NCBI GenBank assembly: GCA_030620375.1
Contig: JAUXEW010000171.1
Coordinates: 1-6,316, forward strand
Source of the DNA: Desulfobacteraceae bacterium
GTDB taxonomy: Bacteria; Desulfobacterota; Desulfobacteria; Desulfobacterales; UBA5616
DNA: 6,316 bases
Direction: 5' to 3'
Part shown: piece after piece, positions 1 through 6,004 of the stretch
How positions within the stretch are numbered: the stretch's first letter is position 1
How the letters are laid out: the number at the start of each line of letters is the position of its first letter
Notes under the pieces: generated by a model
The model's input: the letters and a program-made list of their open reading frames with translations, nothing else
Told to the model about the DNA's origin: nothing
The model's database searches: none
Position numbers and translations under genes: made by a program

Positions 1-196
1 CCACATCGATCATAATATCTCGTTTTTCATGAGACGCGGTAATATCGTAAAATACAATCTCATCGGCGCCCGATTCATAATAAAACCTTGCCATTTCAAC
101 CGGATCACCGATATCGATATTATCTTTAAATTTAATGCCTTTGGTTGTTCTGCCTTCATGAACGTCAAGACAGGGAATGATTCGCTTGCTTAACAT
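1..196 (-). CDS. hisF: Imidazole glycerol phosphate synthase subunit HisF, N-terminal fragment
   Basis: This is the first 65 codons of the cyclase subunit of imidazole glycerol phosphate synthase; the rest lies beyond the window edge. HisF uses ammonia delivered by HisH to convert PRFAR into IGP (histidine pathway) and AICAR (purine pathway) in the cytoplasm. The reading begins MLSKRIIPCLDV and aligns without gaps to the first strands of the HisF TIM barrel. The catalytic Asp11 and the conserved Lys19 are both present, followed by GDPVEMA (30-36) and the DITAS motif (51-55). The ATG at 196-194 overlaps the end of hisH by 7 nt, so translation is probably coupled. Residues 16-20 read RTTKG where textbook HisF has RVVKG, a variation I associate with Desulfobacterota. 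Family assignment is secure; the C-terminal half, including the second catalytic Asp, cannot be seen. Confidence 0.95.
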   Translation of the reverse strand, partial: MLSKRIIPCLDVHEGRTTKGIKFKDNIDIGDPVEMARFYYESGADEIVFYDITASHEKRDIMIDV

Positions 197-822
197 GGCT
201 CCCACTCACAAAAACGCCTCAGCAAATTTAATCCTGGTTCTCCGCTTTTTTCCGGATGAAACTGCGTGGCTACTAGATTTTTCACACCAATAACCGACGG
301 AAATGAAATCCCGTAACGGGTTACCCCTAACACATAGTCTGTATCAACGGGGGCCGGATAAAATCCGTGGACAAAATAGAATTCATCATCTCCGGTGATA
401 GCGGAAAGCACAGGATGCGCACTGATGTCTCGGATACTGTTCCATCCCATATGCGGAATTTTTATCCGGCTTCCGTCATCATCGGTTTTTATATTATCGG
501 GGAAGCCCCGCACTTCTCCCTGAATCAAACCAAGACATTCGGTATCGTTCTCCTCGCTGTGTTCCATAAAAATCTGGGTGCCAAGGCATATGCCGAGAAT
601 GGGCTTTCCCCGGTAAAATGCATCCTTTATTGCGCCATCGAGCCCTCGTTTTTTAAGACTAACCATAGCGGACCCGGCAGCCCCCACACCGGGGAATATG
701 ATTCGCTGAACACCATCAATCACTTTTAAATCGTTTGTGACGCGGCACCGGCACCCAATGTATTTTATCGCCCGCTCAACACTCGTTAAGTTTCCGGCTT
801 CGTAATCAATTATTGCAATCAT
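190..822 (-). CDS. hisH: Imidazole glycerol phosphate synthase glutaminase subunit HisH
   Basis: This is the class I glutamine amidotransferase subunit of IGP synthase, which hydrolyses glutamine and channels ammonia to HisF. The protein has 210 residues, the usual family length. It starts MIAIIDYEAGN, typical of HisH. The oxyanion-strand motif PGVG is at 44-47, the nucleophile Cys79 sits in GICLGTQ (77-83), and His189 and Glu191 lie in QFHPEKS (187-193), so the catalytic triad is complete. MGWN (125-128) and FVHGFYP (150-156) are also HisH signatures. Usual HisH has CLGMQ and VHSYY, so this belongs to a slightly different subtype that matches its partner hisF. The stop codon overlaps the hisF start, and mazG ends 48 nt upstream on the same strand. 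The region before the ATG at 822 is A-rich with only a weak Shine-Dalgarno sequence, but the N-terminus fits the family exactly. Confidence 0.96.
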   Translation of the reverse strand: MIAIIDYEAGNLTSVERAIKYIGCRCRVTNDLKVIDGVQRIIFPGVGAAGSAMVSLKKRGLDGAIKDAFYRGKPILGICLGTQIFMEHSEENDTECLGLIQGEVRGFPDNIKTDDDGSRIKIPHMGWNSIRDISAHPVLSAITGDDEFYFVHGFYPAPVDTDYVLGVTRYGISFPSVIGVKNLVATQFHPEKSGEPGLNLLRRFCEWEPC

Positions 823-870
823 CTTTTTTCTTTTGATTTACTACTTAACTCGAAATAAGGTAACTAGTGC

Positions 871-1689
871 CTATCCAATTTCCTTTTTCGATAATTCCCA
901 CAATCGTTCCAACGCATCCCTGGATACCGAATTAAGGCTTTCTCCATTTTCGAACAGTATTTTCTCCATATATCGAAACCGTTTTTCAAATTTTCTGGTT
1001 GCGCTCGATAAAGCCGTTTCCGGATGAATTTTAGAAAACCGGGCAACATTGACCAGCGTGAAAAGAACATCGCCGAACTCGAGGGCCAGTCGTTCTTTCT
1101 TTTTTTCCGGATCTTGACTCTCACCCAGTTCGAATTTGAATTCCGACCATTCCTCTTCAACTTTTAAGATGACACCCGAAATATCATCCCAGTCAAACCC
1201 CTGACCGGCCGCCCGATCTGAAATTCTATAGGCCCTCATCAATGCCGGAAGTTTGCGGGGAACTGAATCCAAAAACGATTTACCAGGATGGTCTCTATTT
1301 TCTTTATTCTTAATTTCACGCCAGCGTTGCCTGACCTGATCGGGGCTATCGACTTTTTCATTGCCGAAAACATGGGGATGGCGTTGAATCATTTTCTTTC
1401 TATTTTTTTCGGCAACCATTTCAACATCAAAATGCCCCATCTCTTCATACAATCGGGCTATAAATAACGCCTGAAACAGCACATCACCCAATTCTTCACA
1501 AATGGCCCCGACATTCCCGGATTCAATAGCATCCACCAGTTCATAAATCTCTTCCACGAGATACACAACCATGCTCTGCGGCGTTTGCTCTCTGTCCCAC
1601 GGGCAGCCGTTTTCACCTCTTAAGGTTTCAATCAGCCGAATTAAGGCTTTGATATTTGAGGATTTTTTATTATTTTCGGAATGTCCCAA
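871..1689 (-). CDS. mazG: Nucleoside triphosphate pyrophosphohydrolase MazG (two-domain form)
   Basis: MazG hydrolyses NTPs and dNTPs to monophosphates and pyrophosphate, a cytoplasmic house-cleaning and nucleotide-pool function; in E. coli it also affects (p)ppGpp levels. Both tandem MazG domains are visible in 272 residues. Domain 1 has GCPWD (28-32), EEIYE (46-50) and EELGD (65-69). Domain 2 has GFDW (164-167), KVEEEWSE (176-183) and EFGD (204-207), followed by VNVAR (213-217). These acidic clusters are the Mg2+-binding helices, and none is missing. The linker carries the usual RHPHVFG (103-109). The start is TTG at 1689-1687, preceded by AAGGAA at 1698-1693. No ATG or GTG occurs before Met40, which lies beyond the essential CPWD motif. 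The gene begins inside cvpA (49-nt overlap), so it is probably translationally coupled to it. Whether it prefers canonical or damaged nucleotides cannot be read from sequence. Confidence 0.95.
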   Translation of the reverse strand: MGHSENNKKSSNIKALIRLIETLRGENGCPWDREQTPQSMVVYLVEEIYELVDAIESGNVGAICEELGDVLFQALFIARLYEEMGHFDVEMVAEKNRKKMIQRHPHVFGNEKVDSPDQVRQRWREIKNKENRDHPGKSFLDSVPRKLPALMRAYRISDRAAGQGFDWDDISGVILKVEEEWSEFKFELGESQDPEKKKERLALEFGDVLFTLVNVARFSKIHPETALSSATRKFEKRFRYMEKILFENGESLNSVSRDALERLWELSKKEIG

Positions 1690-2198
1690 GCTTTCCTTAA
1701 TTCTCGAATTTTGGTAAAAAATTCCTGTTTCATTTCTTTCGGAACCACTTTGACCATACTTTCAGAAATCATCATCACATAGGGCGAAAGGAGAGAATTC
1801 TTGATGATCGGCGCCCCTTTTGGCAGGAAGGTCGTTAACATCAGCACCACTACCGAGACGATCAGGACCCCTTTAATCAATCCGAATCCGGCCCCTAAGA
1901 TCCGATCAAACCAGCCCAAAGAAGCAATGCTGAGCAAATATTTGATGATCACTCCCAGGACACCAACCAGAATCAACACCAAACAAAATAGAATTAAAAA
2001 ACTTAATATATTACGATATCCCGGATTCGAAATCCATCTGGACAATACCCCCCCGACTACCGGATAATACGTATATGCCGCATAAAATCCGGCCAAAACG
2101 CCAACGATGGAGGACAATTCTTTGATGAGCCCCCGAAAAATTCCCCGGATCAGACAGAAGCATAAAACAATGATAATAATTATGTCCAAAGGATTCAT
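1641..2198 (-). CDS. cvpA: CvpA family inner-membrane protein
   Basis: This is a small polytopic membrane protein of the CvpA (colicin V production) family. The family's molecular role is unsettled; it has been linked to colicin V export and envelope homeostasis, so only the family name is firm. The 185 residues show about four hydrophobic segments at roughly 4-18, 29-48, 63-89 and 103-124. Family signatures are LDIIIIIVL at the N-terminus, RGIFRGLIKELSS (18-30) and FDRILGAGFGLIKG (97-110), the last being the most diagnostic stretch. The C-terminal tail after about 125 is soluble and basic. The ATG at 2198 has a good Shine-Dalgarno sequence, GAGGG, at 2207-2203 with a 4-nt spacer. It is the first gene of the minus-strand group and its 3' end contains the mazG start, so the two are very likely co-transcribed. 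Confidence 0.9.
   Translation of the reverse strand: MNPLDIIIIIVLCFCLIRGIFRGLIKELSSIVGVLAGFYAAYTYYPVVGGVLSRWISNPGYRNILSFLILFCLVLILVGVLGVIIKYLLSIASLGWFDRILGAGFGLIKGVLIVSVVVLMLTTFLPKGAPIIKNSLLSPYVMMISESMVKVVPKEMKQEFFTKIRELRKAWDIPKIIKNPQISKP
1693..1698 (-). promoter_or_regulatory. Ribosome binding site deciding the TTG start of mazG
   Basis: On the minus strand AAGGAA lies 3 nt (4 nt counted from the AGGA core) before the TTG at 1689. It lies inside the cvpA reading frame. It supports TTG as initiator because no other standard start codon exists between it and the conserved CPWD motif. The spacing is on the short side. Confidence 0.5.
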
Positions 2199-2278
2199 AT
2201 TACCCTCTTTAATATACCTTAACTATTACGGTTTTTACTTTTTTACCTTTAGCCCGATACATCTTAAGAAAACTAATT

Positions 2279-2308
2279 AAGGTAACAAAGCCAAAACAAC
2301 TTAGTCAA
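2279..2308 (-). promoter_or_regulatory. Candidate sigma70-type promoter for cvpA-mazG-hisHF
   Basis: On the minus strand TTGACT (2308-2303) is followed after 18 nt by TACCTT (2284-2279), preceded by TG one base before, as in an extended -10. The -35 matches 5 of 6 consensus bases, while the -10 matches only 3 of 6. A transcript would start near 2272 and give a leader of about 75 nt to the cvpA ATG. A second weak pair, TTGTTA (2288-2283) with TAAGAT (2266-2261), is equally possible. The assignment rests on motif inspection only. Confidence 0.3.
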
Positions 2309-2347
2309 GCTGTTTTTAGATAGTGATTAGTGTAATTAAATTGTTGT

Positions 2348-2377
2348 TTGCAATCCCTTTTCAGGTTGTGATATACA
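2348..2377 (+). promoter_or_regulatory. Candidate extended -10 promoter for phoH
   Basis: TTGCAA (2348-2353) and TATACA (2372-2377) are separated by 18 nt, and TG at 2369-2370 makes an extended -10. Each box matches 4 of 6 consensus bases. Transcription would begin near 2384 and leave a leader of about 87 nt before the phoH ATG. The -10 lies inside the inverted repeat at 2366-2380, so a protein bound there would block it. An alternative TTGACC at 2400-2405 has no good -10 at normal spacing. Confidence 0.3.
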
Positions 2378-2380
2378 CAA
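2366..2380. repeat. Perfect inverted repeat TTGTG-N5-CACAA, possible operator
   Basis: The arms TTGTG (2366-2370) and CACAA (2376-2380) are perfect complements around the 5-nt centre ATATA. The 15-bp size and symmetry suit a dimeric regulator, and it overlaps a candidate -10 box. It resembles the TGTGA half-site of CRP/FNR-type sites but the spacing is shorter than a canonical CRP site. Five-base arms in AT-rich DNA can arise by chance, so operator function is inference. Confidence 0.3.
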
Positions 2381-2470
2381 ATTCGTTTTTAGTGAGTGTT
2401 TGACCCGTTGTCTTTTTTATTATGGATCATTAATGGTGGGCCATAGAATTTATACTACACCTTAATCAAT

Positions 2471-3460
2471 ATGGAAGAAGTTTCAGAAAATAAAAGATCC
2501 AAGTTAAGCTTTTCGGACATTGACCTGGCACAACAACTTTTCGGGGAAAATAATCACCACTTGCAAATCATTGCGAAAGCAGCTGACGTCAACATTCATG
2601 CAAGAGGGAACACCCTCTCCATTGAAGGTGACCGCGACGGAACCAGTCTGGCAGGAAACGTTTTAAATCAACTATACGGTCTGTTGAAGGAAAAGTACCC
2701 CATTTACCAGGCAGATGTCGATCATGCGGTGAGAATTCTTAGCCAGAATAATCATGCAAACCTTAAAGCAATCTTTTTAGATACGGTTTATATCACATCT
2801 AAAAAACGGCTGATTACCCCTAAAAGCAGTTCTCAAAAAGAATATATCGATGCCATTCGAAACTATGACATGGTTTTTGGAATCGGTCCTGCAGGTACCG
2901 GCAAGACCTATCTGGCCATGGCCATGGCTGTTGAGGCACTCTCAAGAGGTAAAGCCAGCCGGATCATTCTCGTCCGGCCGGCTGTAGAAGCAGGAGAAGC
3001 ACTGGGCTTTCTTCCCGGCAACTTAGCGGAAAAGGTAGATCCTTATCTAAGACCCCTATACGACGCTCTTCATGATATGATGCGGTTTGAAAAAATATCC
3101 AACCTCATGCAACAGGGAGTTATAGAGGTGGCGCCGCTTGCTTTTATGCGAGGCAGAACCTTAAATGATGCCTTTATCATTTTAGATGAAGCACAAAACA
3201 CCACATCCGAGCAGATGAAAATGTTTTTGACTCGAATCGGTTTCAGTTCAAAAGCGGTGATAACCGGCGATATCACCCAAACAGACCTCCCAGCAGGAAC
3301 CATTTCGGGACTTATTGAATCAAAGAATATTTTACAGGAAATAGCAGGAATCAAGTTTGTCTTTTTTTCAAAAATAGACGTTGTCAGACATAAATTGGTT
3401 CAGGAAATCATAAACGCCTATGAAGGATTAGAGGCTAAAAAGGAAAAAGTACGGCCATAA
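2471..3460 (+). CDS. phoH: PhoH/YbeZ family P-loop ATPase
   Basis: This is a cytoplasmic PhoH-family ATPase of the YbeZ type, a superfamily 1-like NTPase linked to RNA metabolism and thought to act with YbeY in rRNA maturation and ribosome quality control. The 329-residue length is typical. The N-terminal region (about 15-110) carries the small KH-like portion with HARGNTLSIEG (43-53). The ATPase core has Walker A GPAGTGKT (139-146), LVRPAVEAGEALGFLPG (167-183), Walker B FIILDEAQN (235-243), the Q-containing GDITQ (266-270) and the C-terminal DVVRHKLV (303-310) with INAYE (314-318). All nucleotide-binding residues are intact. The ATG at 2471 is the only reasonable start: an in-frame TAG lies at 2444-2446 and no other start codon falls between. 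No Shine-Dalgarno sequence is visible before it. Downstream pgpH and ybeY on the same strand fit the usual neighbourhood. Confidence 0.95.
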   Translation: MEEVSENKRSKLSFSDIDLAQQLFGENNHHLQIIAKAADVNIHARGNTLSIEGDRDGTSLAGNVLNQLYGLLKEKYPIYQADVDHAVRILSQNNHANLKAIFLDTVYITSKKRLITPKSSSQKEYIDAIRNYDMVFGIGPAGTGKTYLAMAMAVEALSRGKASRIILVRPAVEAGEALGFLPGNLAEKVDPYLRPLYDALHDMMRFEKISNLMQQGVIEVAPLAFMRGRTLNDAFIILDEAQNTTSEQMKMFLTRIGFSSKAVITGDITQTDLPAGTISGLIESKNILQEIAGIKFVFFSKIDVVRHKLVQEIINAYEGLEAKKEKVRP

Positions 3461-3592
3461 AATATAATTCCACAGCCCGTCGCTTTTCCCGGAATGCTTA
3501 TCTCAATGGCTATCAGCCACTGAATTAAGCTGCAGCCGTTGCGGAATTTTTTTTTAAAACCGGATTTAGGGACTTAAAACCGTAAAAAAATA
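3461..3592 (+). other. phoH-pgpH intergenic gap with small hairpins and a T9 tract
   Basis: The gap of 132 bp has no gene. It contains a 5-bp stem with 3-nt loop, TGGCT-ATC-AGCCA (3507-3519), a GCTGCAGC palindrome (3529-3536), TTCC-C-GGAA (3486-3494) and a run of nine T at 3547-3555 flanked by A residues. No stem sits directly before the T run except CCG-TTG-CGG with a 3-bp stem, too weak for a confident intrinsic terminator. The T/A tract could equally be an upstream activating element for an internal promoter, but I see no convincing -35/-10 pair. Confidence 0.4.
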
Positions 3593-6004
3593 ATGAAGAT
3601 CGAAACAAACAAAAACGCCATCAGGCAGATTTTGATATCCAGCAATTATGTCCGCTTCGGTCTACTACTCGGAATTACCATCATATTTACCATCATCCTT
3701 TATCCGGACTTGATCGTTAATGAACATTCCTATTCATTAGGGGATGTGGCAGACAAAAATATCAAAGCGCCGTCGGAATTTTTTATTGAGGATGAAGAAG
3801 CAACGGAAGCAAACCGAAGAGCAGCGGTTGAAAATATTTTAACCGTCTATGATTACAATTCAGTCTTAACGTTAAATTTGATCAAAAATGTGAATCAAGT
3901 GTTTAGCTACCTTCGGAGAGTTTTGGAAGTAGATCCGTTGAACCCGGACCAACCTGAACACCATACTCTGAATTCCCTCTCAATAGGCAATAAACCTGTG
4001 AAATATTCCGTTCACGACCTCATTTGGCAGAACAAAACGGCATTTGAAGAAATGATTGGAATTACGGTCAGCGATGGGGCCTATAAGATTCTTGAAAATG
4101 AAAATTTTTCAGAAAATATTAATCTGTTAATTGTTAAAATTTTATCGGAAATTTTAAATAACGGCGTTGTGGCAAACAAAGAAATATTATTAAAAGAACG
4201 CGAAAAAGGAATTGTTTTACGAGATGTCAACACTCAGACTGAAAAGGTAGTTACTAGCTTAAAATCGTTTTACAGTCTTGACCAGGCTAAAACGATGGTA
4301 AGGATTATCGGCCAGCCCCTTCTCGAAGATATAAACTATACACCGCGAGGTTTAATCGTTGACTTCGTTCAACGTCTTATACAACCCAATATAACATTAA
4401 ATATAAATGAGACGGAAAAAAGAAAAAACAGTGCTTCAGAGGAAACCAAACCGATTCTTTACAAGATTAAAACAGGGGAAATGCTGTTACGCGAAGGGGA
4501 AAGGGTTACAGAAGTCCAATTATTAAAATTGCAGGCACTCATGGAAACACAAAGCAAAGGGAATATTTTAAAAACCAGGGCCGGTGGTGCCATGATCATA
4601 ATGAGTTTATTGGTGATTACTTACATAATTTACATCAACCTTCAAAATCAATCCCCGCTTAAACACAACAAAAACCTGCTATTTATTTCCTGTTTGCTGA
4701 TAACATTTTTTATTTTGGCCAAAATATCTGCAACGTTTATGGAAATGCTGATCCACAACACTACTTTTCCAGTCCCGGCATCAGCGATTTTATTCGGAAT
4801 CCCACTAGCCGCCGGTGCAATGACAGTATGCCTGTTTATGGGACTTGAACTGGCCATTCCGTTTGTTCTAGTCCTTTCATTATCAATCGGCGTATTATTT
4901 CAAAACCGGTTTGATGGTTTTTTGTACCACCTGTTAAGCAGCACCATGGCCGCCTTTTGGGTTCAGGAATGCAGAGAACGAAAAGTTTTTATCAAAGCCG
5001 GCGTTAAGCTGGGATTCCTAAATATGCTCCTCGCAACGGTCATCTGCGTCTATATGACTGATTTTTCGGGATTTAAACTGTTGTGGAGCTGGGCATTTGC
5101 ATTCCTTGGCGGTATCGGTTCCGCAATTATTGCATCGGGCTTAGCACCTCTCATTGAAGTTTCCTTTGGATATACAACCGATATCACACTACTCGAACTC
5201 GCTAACCTGGATCGACCCATTCTAAGAAAACTAATGATGAACGCACCGGGAACCTATCACCACTCCGTTGTTGTAGGATCAATGGCGGAAGCCGCTGCAT
5301 CGGCTATTGGCGCCAACCCTCTCCTGTCAAAAGTGTACGGCTATTACCATGATATCGGAAAGGTTAATAAGCCATTGTACTTTATCGAAAATCAAGTAAA
5401 CGGTCAAAACAAGCACAATAAACTGGCACCATCCATGTCCAGTCTGATTCTGATATCGCATGTAAAAGAGGGCGTTGATATTGCTAAAAAAAACAAGCTG
5501 GGTCAAATCATCATTGACATGATTCACCAGCACCACGGGACCAGTCTGATCAGTTATTTTTATGAAAAAGCAAAACAGCTCAAAGGAAAAGATGCGGTTA
5601 AAATTGATGACTTTAGATATCCAGGGCCAAAACCCCAAACCATTGAAGCCGGACTCGTCATGCTGGCAGATGTGGTAGAGGCATCTGCCAGAACGCTTGA
5701 AGATCCCACACCATCAAGACTTCAAGGACATGTACAAAATCAAATCAACAAGGTGTTTGCAGACGGCCAATTGGATAACTGTGAGATGACGTTAAAAGAT
5801 CTGCATAATATCGCCAAGAGTTTTATAAAAATTCTAAGCGGAATATACCACCACCGGATTGACTATCCGGAAAAGTTATTAGCGAATAATGGAAAGGTGA
5901 ATAATGGGAGTGTTGATCGACAACAGGCAAAACAAGTACAAGATTCCATTGAAGAAAGTTCGGCTGAAAACCCAAATCATCTTAAACGCCTTGGATTGTC
6001 CTGA
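3593..6004 (+). CDS. pgpH: Membrane-anchored 7TM-HD phosphohydrolase, PgpH/YqfF family (probable c-di-AMP phosphodiesterase)
   Basis: This inner-membrane protein has a large extracytoplasmic sensor domain and a cytoplasmic HD phosphohydrolase domain. Characterised relatives (Listeria PgpH) cleave c-di-AMP to pApA. Layout: N-terminal anchor about 21-38; external 7TMR-HDED-type domain about 40-327 with GDVADKNIKAP (50-60); seven-helix block about 331-522; HD domain about 538-757. Putative metal ligands are all present: His557 in GTYHHS, His586-Asp587 in HDIGK, His623 in SHVKEG, His647-His648 in HHGT, and Asp693 in MLADVVEA. FRYPGPKPQT (674-683) is a family hallmark. At 803 residues it is roughly 90 longer than Firmicute PgpH (about 710-720), partly from a polar tail after about 760. 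The ATG at 3593 lacks a clear Shine-Dalgarno sequence, but an in-frame TAA at 3575-3577 excludes upstream starts. Its last 101 nt also encode the YbeY N-terminus. Substrate is inferred from family. Confidence 0.9.
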   Translation: MKIETNKNAIRQILISSNYVRFGLLLGITIIFTIILYPDLIVNEHSYSLGDVADKNIKAPSEFFIEDEEATEANRRAAVENILTVYDYNSVLTLNLIKNVNQVFSYLRRVLEVDPLNPDQPEHHTLNSLSIGNKPVKYSVHDLIWQNKTAFEEMIGITVSDGAYKILENENFSENINLLIVKILSEILNNGVVANKEILLKEREKGIVLRDVNTQTEKVVTSLKSFYSLDQAKTMVRIIGQPLLEDINYTPRGLIVDFVQRLIQPNITLNINETEKRKNSASEETKPILYKIKTGEMLLREGERVTEVQLLKLQALMETQSKGNILKTRAGGAMIIMSLLVITYIIYINLQNQSPLKHNKNLLFISCLLITFFILAKISATFMEMLIHNTTFPVPASAILFGIPLAAGAMTVCLFMGLELAIPFVLVLSLSIGVLFQNRFDGFLYHLLSSTMAAFWVQECRERKVFIKAGVKLGFLNMLLATVICVYMTDFSGFKLLWSWAFAFLGGIGSAIIASGLAPLIEVSFGYTTDITLLELANLDRPILRKLMMNAPGTYHHSVVVGSMAEAAASAIGANPLLSKVYGYYHDIGKVNKPLYFIENQVNGQNKHNKLAPSMSSLILISHVKEGVDIAKKNKLGQIIIDMIHQHHGTSLISYFYEKAKQLKGKDAVKIDDFRYPGPKPQTIEAGLVMLADVVEASARTLEDPTPSRLQGHVQNQINKVFADGQLDNCEMTLKDLHNIAKSFIKILSGIYHHRIDYPEKLLANNGKVNNGSVDRQQAKQVQDSIEESSAENPNHLKRLGLS
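5894..5899 (+). promoter_or_regulatory. Ribosome binding site for ybeY inside pgpH
   Basis: AAGGTG ends 4 nt before the ATG at 5904 and is a good match to the anti-Shine-Dalgarno sequence. It is better than anything in front of phoH or pgpH. It lies within pgpH codons and is the main reason, with the family-like N-terminus, for placing the ybeY start here. Confidence 0.6.

Larger units (their letters stand above)
2199..2470. promoter_or_regulatory. Divergent intergenic region between cvpA and phoH
   Basis: This AT-rich stretch of 272 bp separates the starts of the two gene groups and must hold the promoters for both unless transcription enters from outside. I find no coding potential and no structured RNA that I recognise. 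It contains weak sigma70-like boxes in both directions and one perfect short inverted repeat, listed separately. TATACT at 2451-2456 resembles a -10 box just ahead of phoH but has no matching -35 at 16-18 nt. Confidence 0.7.

Noticed and set aside
367..729. Open frame of 120 codons on the plus strand opposite hisH
   Set aside because: It is fully antisense to a strongly conserved hisH, has no recognisable domain, and is best explained as a mirror of hisH codon usage.
1..822. HisH/HisF pair being a surface-sugar amidotransferase pair (HisH2/HisF2 type)
   Set aside because: The HisF N-terminus keeps Asp11, Lys19 and DITAS in exact register with histidine-pathway HisF, which the sugar-modifying paralogues tend to lose.
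864..1160. Second minus-strand open frame within mazG, and a plus-strand frame at 833-1027
   Set aside because: Both overlap the MazG coding frame, whose second-domain motifs are conserved through this stretch; their predicted proteins look like low-complexity frame shadows.
2312..2392. Direct repeat GTTTTTAG at 2312-2319 and 2385-2392, plus several TAGTG copies
   Set aside because: Eight-base T-rich repeats are expected by chance in AT-rich intergenic DNA, and neither spacing nor symmetry suggests a binding array.
3070..3354. Antisense open frames inside phoH and inside pgpH (also 4648-4857 and 5327-5638)
   Set aside because: They lie wholly opposite conserved ATPase, membrane or HD-domain codons and show no family features or start signals.
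3539..3555. Intrinsic terminator after phoH
   Set aside because: The T9 run is striking, but the only adjacent stem has 3 bp and the better hairpin (3507-3519) ends 27 nt before the T run.
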